Source: Weissella koreensis KACC 15510
Lineage (GTDB): Bacteria; Bacillota; Bacilli; Lactobacillales; Lactobacillaceae
Assembly (NCBI RefSeq): GCF_000219805.1
Contig: NC_015759.1
Span: forward strand, 744,001 to 808,000
Direction of reading: 5' to 3'
Length of the DNA stretch: 64,000 nt
Shown: positions 43,968-60,307 of the stretch, piece by piece
Layout: the number at the start of each line of letters is the position of its first letter
Position numbering within the stretch: the stretch's first letter is position 1
The notes under the pieces: generated by a model
Told to the model about the DNA's origin: nothing
What the model saw: only the letters and a program-made list of their open reading frames with translations
The model's database searches: none
Program-made: the position numbers and the translations under genes

Positions 43968-46535
43968 ATGACTGAAGAAATAGCACAAAATGACGGGCGG
44001 ATTAGTAATGCCCCATTAAGCGCGCAAATGAAGAATTCATTTTTGAATTATGCCATGTCAGTTATTGTGGCGCGAGCATTGCCTGACGTACGAGATGGAT
44101 TGAAACCCGTTCATCGTCGTATTCTATATGGAATGCATGAATTAGGGGTGACCCCGGATAAACAACATAAAAAGTCAGCTCGTATTGTTGGGGATGTTAT
44201 GGGTAAATATCATCCACACGGTGATTCAGCAATTTATGAAGCAATGGTTCGAATGGCTCAAGATTTTAGCTATCGAAATATGTTAGTTGATGGGCATGGA
44301 AATTTTGGATCAATTGATGGAGACCCAGCTGCCGCTATGCGATATACCGAGGCTCGGTTGTCAAAAATTGCAGTTGAAATGTTACGTGATATCAATAAAG
44401 ATACGATTGATTTTGTAGATAACTATGATGGAACTGATCGTGAACCAACTGTTTTACCAGCACGTTTCCCTAATTTATTGGTTAATGGAGTGACTGGAAT
44501 CGCAGTTGGAATGACTACCAATATTCCACCACATAATTTGGGTGAAGTAATTAATGGACTTCACATGTTGATGAATAATCCAGAGATTACAACAACTGAA
44601 TTGATGGAAGCAATTCCTGGTCCTGATTTCCCAACTGGGGCAATCGTAATGGGAAAGGCTGGAATTCGTCGAGCTTATGAAACTGGTGAAGGTAAAGTAA
44701 CCGTTCGAGCTAAGGTGGAAATTGAGACAGATAAGAGTGGACGTGAAAAAATTGTAGTGACTGAGTTGCCTTATATGGTTAACAAGGCTCGTTTGATTCA
44801 ACGAATTGTTGAATTAGCACGGGACAAGCGAGTTGAAGGTATTTCTGGAGCGAACGATGAATCTGATCGTGAAGGTTATCGGATTGCAATTGATGTTCGT
44901 CGAGATGCTTCAGCTTCAGTAGTCTTAAACAATTTGTACAAGAATACCCTTTTGCAAACCACTTATAATTTCCATATGTTGGCGGTTAAAAATGGTGAGC
45001 CAAAGTTGATGGGCATAAAAGAAATTTTAGTTTCATACTTGGAGCATCAACAAAATGTTATTCGTCGTCGAACAAAATTTGAATTGAAGAAAGCTGAAGC
45101 GCGTGCGCATATCTTAGAAGGTTTGCGGATTGCACTTGATCATATTGATGCTATTATTTCAATTATTCGCAATTCAAAGACAGCAGAAATTGCTAAAGAT
45201 CGTTTGATCAATGAATATTCACTTTCTGATAAGCAGTCACAAGCAATCTTAGATATGCGTTTGGTTCGATTGACTGGCTTAGAACGCGATAAGATTGAAG
45301 GCGAATATCAAGCTTTGATGACTCAAATTGCTGATTTGAAGGATATTTTGGCTAATCAATCTCGGTTGGATCAAATTATCTATGAAGAATTACTTGAAAT
45401 TCAAGCTAAGCATGGTGATGCCCGTCGAACGGAGTTACAAATTGGGGATGTTACAAACCTTGAAGATGAAGATCTAATTGAAGAAGAAGAAATCGTGGTA
45501 ACTCTTACGAATGGTGGCTACATTAAGCGAGTCCCAACTTCTGAATTTAGAGCACAAAATCGAGGTGGTCGTGGAGTTCAAGGAATGGGTCTGAACGATG
45601 ATGATTATATTGACCAATTAATTGGGACTTCAACTCACGATACGCTTCTCTTCTTTACAAGCTTAGGTAAGGTTTACCGAATGAAGGGATATGAAATTCC
45701 TGAGTATGGTCGGACAGCCAAAGGAATTCCAGTTATTAATTTGTTAGGTAAATTAGATTATAATGAGCAAGTTACCAAGATCATTAATGTCCGAGGTGAC
45801 ACCGCTGAATCAAATGATTATCTCTTCTTTGTGACTCAACAAGGTGTGGTTAAGCGAACTTCAGTATCAGAATTCGGTAATATCCGTACAAATGGTTTGA
45901 AAGCCTTAACTCTCCATGATGAGGATGAATTGATTGCAGTCTTAACTAGTGACGGCGAACAAGAGATCTTTATTGGAACTCATGATGGATATTCAGTTTC
46001 ATTTAGTGAAACTAATGTTCGTTCAATGGGTCGTTCAGCGGCCGGAGTTCGTGGGATTCGTTTACGTGAAGGTGATTATGTTGTTGGAGCGGATGTACGT
46101 CATGATGGCGATGAAGTTCTAGTAATTACTGAAAATGGTTATGGTAAGCGAACTTCAGTATCAGAATATCCTGTTAAGGGTCGTGGCGGTAAAGGAATTA
46201 AAACTGCTAATATCACAGATAAAAACGGATCATTAGTGGGAATTTCAATTGTTTCTGGTGATGAGGACGTGATGCTAACAACAGATCAAGGGGTTATGAT
46301 TCGATTCACCGTCGATTCAGTTTCACAAACCGGTCGAGCTACGCAAGGAGTACGATTGATGCGTTTGGGATCTGAAACTAAGGTTGCTACCTTCACAAAG
46401 ATGGATGCTGAAGAAGTGGTTGAAGTTAATGATGATGAAGAAAATCAAGTAGGATCAGTTACGGATAATACCAATGATGAAATTGGAACTGATGCTGTTA
46501 ATAAATTATTAGATCGAGCTGAAACTGATCAATAA
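43968..46535 (+). CDS. gyrA: DNA gyrase subunit A
   Basis: An 855-residue gyrase A. The winged-helix domain carries the catalytic Tyr126 ([10 protein letters not shown]). The quinolone region has Ser87 and Glu91 ([12 protein letters not shown]), the unmutated state for Gram-positives. The C-terminal half is a six-bladed beta-pinwheel; the GyrA box is [11 protein letters not shown] near 540. The tail (about 815-855) is acidic. It lies 29 bases after gyrB. A weaker second copy of the QxxGRxxxG pattern appears in each blade (GRGGKGI, GRATQGV). Confidence 0.98.
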   Translation: MTEEIAQNDGRISNAPLSAQMKNSFLNYAMSVIVARALPDVRDGLKPVHRRILYGMHELGVTPDKQHKKSARIVGDVMGKYHPHGDSAIYEAMVRMAQDFSYRNMLVDGHGNFGSIDGDPAAAMRYTEARLSKIAVEMLRDINKDTIDFVDNYDGTDREPTVLPARFPNLLVNGVTGIAVGMTTNIPPHNLGEVINGLHMLMNNPEITTTELMEAIPGPDFPTGAIVMGKAGIRRAYETGEGKVTVRAKVEIETDKSGREKIVVTELPYMVNKARLIQRIVELARDKRVEGISGANDESDREGYRIAIDVRRDASASVVLNNLYKNTLLQTTYNFHMLAVKNGEPKLMGIKEILVSYLEHQQNVIRRRTKFELKKAEARAHILEGLRIALDHIDAIISIIRNSKTAEIAKDRLINEYSLSDKQSQAILDMRLVRLTGLERDKIEGEYQALMTQIADLKDILANQSRLDQIIYEELLEIQAKHGDARRTELQIGDVTNLEDEDLIEEEEIVVTLTNGGYIKRVPTSEFRAQNRGGRGVQGMGLNDDDYIDQLIGTSTHDTLLFFTSLGKVYRMKGYEIPEYGRTAKGIPVINLLGKLDYNEQVTKIINVRGDTAESNDYLFFVTQQGVVKRTSVSEFGNIRTNGLKALTLHDEDELIAVLTSDGEQEIFIGTHDGYSVSFSETNVRSMGRSAAGVRGIRLREGDYVVGADVRHDGDEVLVITENGYGKRTSVSEYPVKGRGGKGIKTANITDKNGSLVGISIVSGDEDVMLTTDQGVMIRFTVDSVSQTGRATQGVRLMRLGSETKVATFTKMDAEEVVEVNDDEENQVGSVTDNTNDEIGTDAVNKLLDRAETDQ

Positions 46536-46580
46536 TTATTGTGATTTTATTTAGTTAATTAATTTTTAAATTAAAAATAT

Positions 46581-46668
46581 AAAAAGAAACCGTAGTATTA
46601 AATTTGAGGTATACTCTGATTTGATGCAGTTAAGTAATGTTTATTTTACTTATACGGCTTCTTTTTTT
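46581..46668 (+). terminator. Long-stem terminator after gyrA
   Basis: AAAAGAAACCGTA (46582-46594) pairs with TACGGCTTCTTTT (46653-46665) across a loop of about 58 bases, followed by T7. The rest of 46536-46891 holds the ltaS leader; a TATAAT at 46693-46698 without a clear -35 may be its promoter. Confidence 0.65.
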
Positions 46669-46891
46669 AAGCCAAGAAGATGGTAAATGTTATATAATGG
46701 GACGGTTATAAAAAATTAAAAGTAGATTTAGATCGCCTGAATTAGGGATTTGATACGATCTTAAATTAATTTAAGAAATAAATTGACCTGTGATATCGAC
46801 CGGTTAATTTTAATTATGGCTTTTATAAATTTAGCAAACTCACCATTTTGTAAGTTTAAAAATTACTAATTGGCTTGAAGGAGGAGCAGTT

Positions 46892-49066
46892 TTGAGACAT
46901 TATGGTCGATTTGATTGGATAAAATCGCGTCTTGGTTTTATTATTTTGTTGGTATTATTATTTTGGCTGAAGAGCATGATGGCCTATGTATTGGATTTTA
47001 ATTTATTTAGTGGGTCAAGTGTCATTCAAGTGATTACGATTATTTTGAATCCATTGCCGTTGCCATTATTATTTATTGGATTAGCCTTTTATTTTAGAAA
47101 AAGTCGTTATTTTTATCCAATTGCAATTGTAATGGCATTTATCAATACATTATTACTTTATTTAAATGTTATTTATTATCGTGAATTTACTGATTTTATG
47201 TCCGTTTCTACGATGTTGGGTTATAACAAGGTTAACCAGGGACTAAGTGCATCAGGACTAGCTTTAGCTAATTTTCATGATATCTTTTTCTGGCTTGATT
47301 TTGTAGTTATTATTGGTTTATTTTTATTTAAAAAAATTAAGGCTGATAATGAAGCACCAAATAAATTTATGAGTTTTGCCTTCTCAACATTAGGGATATT
47401 CCTCTTTATGTTGACTCTAACTTTGGGTGAGATTGATCGCCCTCAATTAATTGGACGGCAATTTGATTCAAACTATATGGTGAAATATTTAGGAATTGAT
47501 GCATTTACTATTTCTGATGGTGTTCGTCTCCGCAATATTAATCGTGAACGAAATTCGGTTAAGAAAACCGATGTACAAAAGGCTTTGGATTATATTGATG
47601 ATCATAATTTATCTGATGTAACGAAGTATCAGGGGGTGGCAAAGGGTAAAAATGTCTTTGTTATTCATTTGGAATCATTTCAGCAATTTGTCATTGATAT
47701 GCAGTTAAATGGACAAGAAGTGACACCATTCCTGAATAGTTTGTATCATTCTGACTCAACTTTAAGCTTTAGTAACTTTTTTAATCAGGTTGGTCAGGGT
47801 AAGACATCAGATGCGGAAAATATGTTGGAGACTGGAACTTTTGGTCTGCCATCAGGTTCATTGTTTGCTTCGCACGGTTCAGATCAAACTTTCCAAGCGA
47901 TGCCAGCAATCCTACATCAAACACAGAATTATTCTTCAGCAGTGTTCCATGGAAATAATGCTAGTTTTTGGAATCGAAATAACGTTTATAAAAATATGGG
48001 TTATCAGTATTTCTTTGATGCTAGTTATTACGATACATCTGGCGACAAGGCAATGGGATATGGGCTTAAAGACAAATTATTGTTTAATGATTCCATTAAA
48101 TATTTGGAAAGACTTCAACAACCGTTTTATGCTAAATATATTACGGTGACGAACCATTTCCCTTATGCTCTTGATGACCGAGATAAGGATGCTAATTTCC
48201 AAACGGCATCTACGGATTCAGATGTAGTGAATGGATACTTTGAAACTAATCATTACTTAGATCAATCAATCAAAGAATTTTATGACTATTTGGATAAGTC
48301 TGGATTAGCTGATAATTCAATGATTGTTTTATATGGTGATCATTACGGAATTTCTAATTCTGAAAATAAGAGTTTAGCACCAGTTATCGGTAAGTCTGCT
48401 GATGATTGGACGGATTGGGATAATCAACAATTGCAGCGAGTTCCGTTTATGGTAAATATGCCGGGCTGGCATGGTGGTGGAATTAAGGATACTTATGGTG
48501 GTGAAGTTGACGTAATGCCAACTTTGCTTCGTCTCTTAGGTGTTAAGAATGCAAAGCAATATGTGAATGTTGGTCAGAATTTGTTGGATTCTAAAAAGGA
48601 ACAAATTGTGGCATTCCGTAATAATAATTGGATAACACCTGAATACAGTAGGGCTGGAGATGAAATTTACGATAGTAATGGGAAGGTGCTTAAGAAATTA
48701 ACGACTAAGCAACAAGCTAAAGTAGATAAAATTCAAGAGAAGGTTAATAAACAATTATCGGTTTCTGATTCAATAAATCAAAAAGACCTCTTACGTTTCT
48801 ATACTCCAAAGAAATTTAAACCAATTCAAGCACAGAAGTACAATTATGCGCATGGCTTAGGAAAGTTGGAAAACTTGTCAGTCAAGTTAGGAGATAATGC
48901 TACTGACCTTTATCATAAGAACGGAGATAAGAGTACAGTGGACCTTTATCAGACCGACGCGCCAGAAAAATCGGAGCCGCGTTCAGATACTTCAAGAATT
49001 ACGCAACAAAATCCGGATGATGTTGATAAGCATGATGCCGGAGCGGATAATGAACCAAATCCATAG
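46892..49066 (+). CDS. ltaS: Lipoteichoic acid synthase (LtaS-type)
   Basis: A 724-residue LTA synthase. Five N-terminal helices (to about residue 180), then an extracellular sulfatase-fold domain (about 245-600). The metal and catalytic residues are Glu261 (HLESFQ), the nucleophile Thr305 in GQGKTSDAEN, and the GDHYG pair near 480. It polymerises glycerolphosphate from phosphatidylglycerol on the outer membrane face. The C-terminal tail is longer than in Staphylococcus and is acidic and polar. The start codon is TTG (46892), after GGAGGAG. It is a single gene between hairpins. Confidence 0.93.
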   Translation: MRHYGRFDWIKSRLGFIILLVLLFWLKSMMAYVLDFNLFSGSSVIQVITIILNPLPLPLLFIGLAFYFRKSRYFYPIAIVMAFINTLLLYLNVIYYREFTDFMSVSTMLGYNKVNQGLSASGLALANFHDIFFWLDFVVIIGLFLFKKIKADNEAPNKFMSFAFSTLGIFLFMLTLTLGEIDRPQLIGRQFDSNYMVKYLGIDAFTISDGVRLRNINRERNSVKKTDVQKALDYIDDHNLSDVTKYQGVAKGKNVFVIHLESFQQFVIDMQLNGQEVTPFLNSLYHSDSTLSFSNFFNQVGQGKTSDAENMLETGTFGLPSGSLFASHGSDQTFQAMPAILHQTQNYSSAVFHGNNASFWNRNNVYKNMGYQYFFDASYYDTSGDKAMGYGLKDKLLFNDSIKYLERLQQPFYAKYITVTNHFPYALDDRDKDANFQTASTDSDVVNGYFETNHYLDQSIKEFYDYLDKSGLADNSMIVLYGDHYGISNSENKSLAPVIGKSADDWTDWDNQQLQRVPFMVNMPGWHGGGIKDTYGGEVDVMPTLLRLLGVKNAKQYVNVGQNLLDSKKEQIVAFRNNNWITPEYSRAGDEIYDSNGKVLKKLTTKQQAKVDKIQEKVNKQLSVSDSINQKDLLRFYTPKKFKPIQAQKYNYAHGLGKLENLSVKLGDNATDLYHKNGDKSTVDLYQTDAPEKSEPRSDTSRITQQNPDDVDKHDAGADNEPNP

Positions 49067-49075
49067 TATTAAATT

Positions 49076-49165
49076 TAGGAAGCTATAGATCATAGTAGAC
49101 TTTGTGGTTAGATTATTAAATCTAAATCATAGTCGTGCTAGATTAATTAGCTTCTTTTTTTATTT
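49076..49165 (+). terminator. Structured terminator region after ltaS
   Basis: GAAGCTA (from 49079) pairs with TTAGCTTC (49147-49154) around inner hairpins such as TTAGATT-ATT-AAATCTAA (about 49109-49125), followed by T7. Like the structure after gyrA it begins with TAGTATTAAATTT and ends with CTTCTTTTTTT. Confidence 0.6.
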
Positions 49166-49327
49166 AGTTTCATAAATACGTTATAATTACGCTGAACGTT
49201 AATTTTATTTTTAAAGTTGATGAGGATTTATTTTTAAATAGAATGAATAATTAAGTTTGAAACAGAAACTATTAAGTAGGTGAAAACTGGCCTAACCAAA
49301 AATAAAAAGGGAGGCGGGAATAGTAAT

Positions 49328-49807
49328 ATGAAATATTTATTTAAAAAAGAACAGTTAAAATTTGGATTTAACATGTCACAATATGTATTTAGAATTGGCG
49401 AAATTGAATCAATGTCTGGAATATCAGCACGCCAATTAAGGTATTGGGAAAGCAAAGGGATTATTATGCCTTTGGAACGGGAAGATGAACAGTCTGGAAG
49501 AATCTACCCGTTTAAAATGTTTATTAGAATTATGATGATAAAAACCTATTTGGATCAAGGGAATACATTAAAAAATGCGGTGATACGTGTTGATGAGACA
49601 CAGAATTTTATGCGACCAACGCATGATATTTTATCCAGTGCATTCCATGGATTAGTTTATGAAGAAGATATGGTTTATATTGATCTTGGTGATTTTGATA
49701 CAGACGGAAATCAACGTTTATTGGCATATCAAAAAAAATCAGGTGAAAATCAGAAAGTTAGTTATCGAATAGTTGATAAAGAGGACTTGGAGGAAAGTGA
49801 TGAATAA
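49328..49807 (+). CDS. MerR family transcriptional regulator
   Basis: A 159-residue MerR-type protein. The winged helix is in FRIGEIESMSGISARQLRYWESKGIIMPLERE (about residues 20-50), RQLRYWESKG being the GlnR/TnrA-like version of the recognition motif. There is no long dimer coiled coil. The last 60 residues are acidic. Its end overlaps the start of mvaA by eight bases, so the two are translated together; it may sense the state of the mevalonate pathway or of membrane, which is inference. The frame could begin at 49280; AGGGAGG fits 49328 better. Confidence 0.82.
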   Translation: MKYLFKKEQLKFGFNMSQYVFRIGEIESMSGISARQLRYWESKGIIMPLEREDEQSGRIYPFKMFIRIMMIKTYLDQGNTLKNAVIRVDETQNFMRPTHDILSSAFHGLVYEEDMVYIDLGDFDTDGNQRLLAYQKKSGENQKVSYRIVDKEDLEESDE

Positions 49808-51053
49808 GTGGTCGGGCTTTTATCATTTAGATCAAGCTCAACGTATTAGGCGGCTACAAGAGGATTATAAATTTGATCAGAATGAATTAGCATTGTTCCA
49901 AGCACATTATGATCTCGTCGGAGAGGCTCAAGTCGAGAATTATATTTACCAATTTGGAGTTCCTACAGGCTTATTGTTTAACTTAAAAGTTAATCAAAAA
50001 GATTGGATTGTTCCAATGGCGACTGAAGAACCGAGTGTCATTGCGGCAGCAAATTATGGAGCCAAAATGATTTCAGCTGGAACGGGAATTAAGACAATTC
50101 GACAACAGCGTTTAATGATGGGACAAATTATTTTAACGGAGATTGATGACTTTGGGTCCCTACAAAAGTTTATCGAAACTAATCAAATTAAAATCTTGGA
50201 AATTGCTAATGATGCACATCCTTCAATGCTTAAAAGGGGCGGTGGAGCGCAGATAGTTAAACTAACAAAACTTGATGCACAAACTGCGGAAATTAACATA
50301 TTGGTTGATCCCAAGGCAGCAATGGGAGCTAACTTAACCAACACAATGGTTGAGGCTGTGGCTGATTATTTGCGTAAGGTGGGCTATCAAGTTTTGATGG
50401 CTATTTTATCTAACAATGCTAAATATGCAGTGACTGATGCTCAAGTTCGTATACCGTTTGAGGCGTTGGTCGGTAAGTCTGATTTGGATGGGTCAACGAT
50501 TGCGAAGAAAATTGTGCAAGCTAACAAAATTGAACAAATATCGGTTAATCGAGCTGTTACAGCAAATAAGGGTATTATGAATGGGATTGAAGCTATAGTA
50601 TTAGCCAGTGGAAATGATACACGTAATGTTAATGCGGCTTTGCATGCATTTGCGGCTCGAGATGGTCAATATAAAGGGCTTATTCAATGGAAAGTTCAAG
50701 ATGATCAACTTGTGGGGACTACTTCGATGCCAATCTTAGTTGGAATTGTTGGAGGATCAATAGGGATTGTTCCTTTAGTTCAACTAAATCATAAAATAAT
50801 GAAAAACCCTACAGTGGAAGAACTAACAGATTTAATTGTCTCAGTTGGGATAGCTCAACATTTAGCAGCACTTCGTTCTTTAGTAACCGAAGGAATTCAA
50901 CGCGGACATATGGGGTTACAAGCAAAATCTTTGGCAGTTCAGGTTGGTGCAGTTGGATTAGAAGTTAACCTTTTAGCTGACCTAATTAAGCAAAGTTCAA
51001 TTAAAGATAGTCAACAAGCAGTGAAATTATTAAAAAGAATAAGAGGAAAATAA
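49800..51053 (+). CDS. mvaA: Class II hydroxymethylglutaryl-CoA reductase
   Basis: A 417-residue bacterial (class II) HMG-CoA reductase, which makes mevalonate for isoprenoids. Catalytic residues are Glu77 (ATEEPSV), Lys257 (TANKGIMNG), Asp273 (SGNDTRNVNA) and His370 (QRGHMGLQ). DAHPSMLKRGGGA is the dinucleotide region. The start at 49800 has GGAGGAAAG and overlaps the merR end; nine further upstream codons are rejected. Presence of mvaA shows that this organism uses the mevalonate route, as other lactic acid bacteria do. Confidence 0.97.
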   Translation: MNKWSGFYHLDQAQRIRRLQEDYKFDQNELALFQAHYDLVGEAQVENYIYQFGVPTGLLFNLKVNQKDWIVPMATEEPSVIAAANYGAKMISAGTGIKTIRQQRLMMGQIILTEIDDFGSLQKFIETNQIKILEIANDAHPSMLKRGGGAQIVKLTKLDAQTAEINILVDPKAAMGANLTNTMVEAVADYLRKVGYQVLMAILSNNAKYAVTDAQVRIPFEALVGKSDLDGSTIAKKIVQANKIEQISVNRAVTANKGIMNGIEAIVLASGNDTRNVNAALHAFAARDGQYKGLIQWKVQDDQLVGTTSMPILVGIVGGSIGIVPLVQLNHKIMKNPTVEELTDLIVSVGIAQHLAALRSLVTEGIQRGHMGLQAKSLAVQVGAVGLEVNLLADLIKQSSIKDSQQAVKLLKRIRGK

Positions 51054-51055
51054 TA

Positions 51056-52012
51056 ATGGGATTTTCAAAGGAAACACAACAATTGTTAGATCAATTGAAT
51101 CAAATTTACCCCGGATCAATTGTTTTACGGACGACGGGAACTAAAACTAATATGATTTTACCTGAACATGTAACGACTGACGCTCTTGGTAGTCGTTTAA
51201 TGATTGAGGTGAATGATCTAACGGCGCCTGATTTTGAAGCTACTCGTGAAATGTTAAAAATGATGCTGACTTTAAATGGATACCCACAGGTTTATTTCCA
51301 ATTGCGGACTAAAGAAGAAAAAATTGATGAGCAATTGATGATTATGATGACCTATTTGTATCAGCCAGCGTTAAATGCAATTATCTATCGAGAACAAGCC
51401 AAGCATGGTCAATTAACGAATGAAGTGGTTAAAGCTTATATAAATGGTGTTTTAAATACATTAACACCTGAAGATGGAAAGCAAGATGAAGCTGCTCTAC
51501 GGTTGCTAACATTAATTGATACTAAAGTGTTTTTATCTGCTGTTTCAGAGGATGTAGATGAAATCAATAATGAATTAAAGAGTAAATTTCCTGAATCTTT
51601 TGCTGCAGCTGAACTACTCTTTGATCAAATGATAGTTGAAAAGATTAAAGATCCATTTACTGTTGGTCAAGCAATTCAAACTTTGTTTAAGGGCTTTGAT
51701 GCTCAAATGTTGGCATGGGATTTACCTGAAATACATGCTCAAGAATTTGCAACGGTTACACCAGTGCTTTCAGCTGAACAATTAGAACAACCGGTCTCAA
51801 GTAATTATGGAATTCGTCATGTTGATTTCAATCAATTTGGGGATGACAACAATAAGAATGCCGTCTTTATTGGTGAAGATAAAACTTCTGGTCAAAATAG
51901 TTTCATATTAAAAGCTCCAGGAACTAATACTGCAGAATTCTTCAAGGAACTTTATGCTTTGCCCACTAAAGAATTATTCGAACAATTAAAACAACCTTAT
52001 ACAGCCTATTAA
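51056..52012 (+). CDS. Conserved protein of the type called IpaB/EvcA family in lactobacilli
   Basis: A 318-residue soluble protein, two bases after mvaA in the same operon. It has no signal peptide, helix pair or catalytic motif that I can name. Acidic helices dominate (YQPALNAIIYREQAKHGQLTNEVVKAYI), and the second half has short beta-like segments ending EFFKELYALPTKELFEQL. From memory such proteins follow mvaA in lactic acid bacteria under the name IpaB/EvcA family; that name carries no tested function here. A role linked to the mevalonate pathway is a guess from gene order. Confidence 0.65.
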   Translation: MGFSKETQQLLDQLNQIYPGSIVLRTTGTKTNMILPEHVTTDALGSRLMIEVNDLTAPDFEATREMLKMMLTLNGYPQVYFQLRTKEEKIDEQLMIMMTYLYQPALNAIIYREQAKHGQLTNEVVKAYINGVLNTLTPEDGKQDEAALRLLTLIDTKVFLSAVSEDVDEINNELKSKFPESFAAAELLFDQMIVEKIKDPFTVGQAIQTLFKGFDAQMLAWDLPEIHAQEFATVTPVLSAEQLEQPVSSNYGIRHVDFNQFGDDNNKNAVFIGEDKTSGQNSFILKAPGTNTAEFFKELYALPTKELFEQLKQPYTAY

Positions 52013-52027
52013 TCAAATTGATGATTT

Positions 52028-52063
52028 AAAAAGATTGATTGTTATGAAGCAATCAATCTTTTT
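52028..52063 (+). terminator. Terminator of the merR-mvaA operon
   Basis: A perfect 14-bp stem (52028-52041 with 52050-52063) ending in TTTTT. Confidence 0.93.
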
Positions 52064-52183
52064 AATTACTAGAATATTGCTTGAGGTAGGCATGTTAATA
52101 GCTGTTTACAGGTAATTTATATCGCATTAATTTATAATAAAACTATCGGATATAATTAATTTTAAAAAAAGTAAAAAATACTA

Positions 52184-52212
52184 TTGACGAAAAGTAGTTT
52201 TGCTAGTAATAT
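52184..52212 (+). promoter_or_regulatory. rRNA operon promoter P1
   Basis: TTGACG, 17 bases, TAATAT, about 300 bases before 16S. Confidence 0.75.
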
Positions 52213-52279
52213 TAATAAATGTTGTTGGAACGAAACAAATAAGGCAACAAACAAGTTTAAAACTAATTAAAATTAGTTG

Positions 52280-52308
52280 TTGACATCAAATTAATTACTT
52301 GTTATACT
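52280..52308 (+). promoter_or_regulatory. rRNA operon promoter P2
   Basis: TTGACA, 17 bases, TATACT: consensus -35 and near-consensus -10, about 200 bases before 16S. Twin promoters are the usual arrangement for Firmicute rRNA operons. Confidence 0.88.
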
Positions 52309-52506
52309 AATTAAGTTGTCTCGTGAGAGGTGACGAGTAGAACATTGAAAACTAAATAACGTTTCGATGAAACAAATGTGCAGGTGTGTCTCATATTTAT
52401 AATATGGAAGATACAAACATTTGCGAAGTCAATTTCGCTAGTAAATTCGTTTAACAACTGTTAAACAACAACAAAAAAGATTGAGTTATACTCAAGCTTT
52501 TCAATT

Positions 52507-54095
<1,589 letters not shown>

Positions 54096-54166
54096 AAATC
54101 GGAAACCTGCATATTCATTGAAACGTTATTTAGTTTTGAGTGTTCTACACTCAATTTAATTTTATT

Positions 54167-54239
54167 GGGGAATTAGCTCAGCTGGGAGAGCGCCTGCTTT
54201 GCAAGCAGGAGGTCAGCGGTTCGATCCCGCTATTCTCCA
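54167..54239 (+). tRNA. tRNA-Ala (UGC)
   Basis: 73 bases with a seven-base acceptor stem (one G-U), D arm, anticodon TGC (54200-54202) in CTTTGCAAG, and a TTCGATC T-loop. CCA is not encoded. It lies in the 16S-23S spacer; no tRNA-Ile is present beside it. Confidence 0.98.
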
Positions 54240-54495
54240 TTAACACTTCGGTGTTAAATTAGTTCTTTGAAAACTGAATCATATATATAAATTTTAAAAA
54301 TTTCAATTTTATTGAATACAATATAAATTGAACCGAGTAAATCAATAGTTGATCATCGCAATGATGATTGACAGTGAATTACACCGCGTTATTTTTTGAG
54401 TTTTTTAATTAGTTCATCACAATATTTATATTGTGGTAATCGCAAGCGACCGTTAGGTCGCATACTCAAGCTTGAATCATCAACGAAAGTTGATC

Positions 54496-57411
<2,916 letters not shown>

Positions 57412-57504
57412 TTGAATACGACGTGGTGGTTCAAGGTGTATTGTTAAAATTTATAAATATATATGATTCAGTTTTGAGGGAACTAACTCTCAACAATTTA
57501 ATAC

Positions 57505-57623
57505 GTGTCGTGACGATAGCACTGAGGTCACACCTGTTCCCATCCCGAACACAGAAGTTAAGCTCAGTCACGCCGAAAGTAGTTGGAGGATCGCCTCCTG
57601 CGAGGATAGGAAGTCGCGGTGCA
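57505..57623 (+). rRNA. 5S ribosomal RNA
   Basis: About 118 bases; GTGTCGTGAC at the 5' end pairs with GTCGCGGTGC at the 3' end, and CACACCTGTTCCCATCCCGA is the conserved 5S core. Confidence 0.95.
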
Positions 57624-57628
57624 TATTT

Positions 57629-57656
57629 AAAGCTCATCATTTTGATGGGCTTTTTT
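57629..57656 (+). terminator. rRNA operon terminator
   Basis: An 11-bp stem (AAAGCTCATCA and complement with one G-U) followed by T6. No tRNA genes follow the 5S. Confidence 0.93.
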
Positions 57657-57757
57657 GTTATGTTTTTTGAAAATCAGGTTCCTTTCTAGCATGGAATTCA
57701 ATAAGTTATTAAAGCCAACAAATCTTATGATATTAAGGCGTCAATTGATAAGGGTTC

Positions 57758-57766
57758 TGATATAAT
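57758..57766 (+). promoter_or_regulatory. metG promoter, extended -10
   Basis: TGATATAAT is an extended -10 (TGnTATAAT) without a good -35, 85 bases before metG. No T-box or SAM riboswitch is seen in the leader. Confidence 0.55.
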
Positions 57767-57844
57767 TAATGAAGAGTTATATTAGCTATTATAGGTAAGA
57801 AACAAAAAATTTATAACGAATACTCATTTGTATTTTGAAAGTAG

Positions 57845-59875
<2,031 letters not shown>

Positions 59876-59887
59876 AAAATAAAAAAT

Positions 59888-59976
59888 CTTATTATTAATT
59901 TAAGGTAGAAAAGTTATGATTAATTGTGTTGAGAGGGGAACACCTAAACAACAACATATTCATACTACCTACTCCT
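59888..59976 (+). ncRNA. Structured repeat unit, copy 1 (unknown small RNA)
   Basis: First of three tandem copies, 12 bases after the metG stop. A nested fold is visible: AGGTAG (59903-59908) with CTACCT (59965-59970), TATGA (59915-59919) with TCATA (59960-59964), and GTGTT (59926-59930) with AACAC (59939-59943) closing a GAGAGGGG loop. The tail CTCCT (59972-59976) can pair with AGGGG in that loop. A terminator follows. Confidence 0.6.
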
Positions 59977-59985
59977 AAAAAAGAA

Positions 59986-60019
59986 AATGGTGTCGCTCTC
60001 TGAGTGACATTATTTTTTT
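59986..60019 (+). terminator. Terminator after repeat copy 1
   Basis: AATGGTGTCGCT (59986-59997) pairs fully with AGTGACATTATT (60003-60014), then T7. Confidence 0.9.
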
Positions 60020-60045
60020 ACCTCAAAATAAAATATGTTAAAAAA

Positions 60046-60130
60046 CTTATTATTAATTTAAGGTAGAAAAGTTATGATTAATTGTGTTGAGAGGGAATGC
60101 CTAAACAACATATTCATACTACCTACTCCT
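60046..60130 (+). ncRNA. Structured repeat unit, copy 2
   Basis: Second copy, 85 bases. AGGTAG/CTACCT and TATGA/TCATA are unchanged; the inner helix is GTGTT with AATGC, kept by two G-U pairs. The loop is shorter by one G. Confidence 0.6.
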
Positions 60131-60139
60131 TAAAAAAGA

Positions 60140-60173
60140 AATAGTGCCGCTTCCTGGGTGGCATTATTTTTTT
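60140..60173 (+). terminator. Terminator after repeat copy 2
   Basis: AATAGTGCCGC (60140-60150) pairs with GTGGCATTATT (60158-60168), then T7. Relative to copy 1, a U-A pair has become C-G by changes on both arms. Confidence 0.9.
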
Positions 60174-60200
60174 GCCTCAAAATAAAATATTTTTAAAGAA

Positions 60201-60287
60201 CTTATTATTAATTTAAGGTAGAAAAGTTATGATTAATTGTGTTGAGAGGGGAATACCTAAACAACATATTCATACCTACCTACTCCT
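60201..60287 (+). ncRNA. Structured repeat unit, copy 3
   Basis: Third copy, 87 bases. The inner helix is GTGTT with AATAC (one G-U). An extra ACC-TACC duplication lies at the closing strand (60271-60284). The usual AT-rich link CCTCAAAATAAAATAT precedes copies 2 and 3. Confidence 0.6.
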
Positions 60288-60307
60288 AAAAATATATGAA
60301 TTATATG

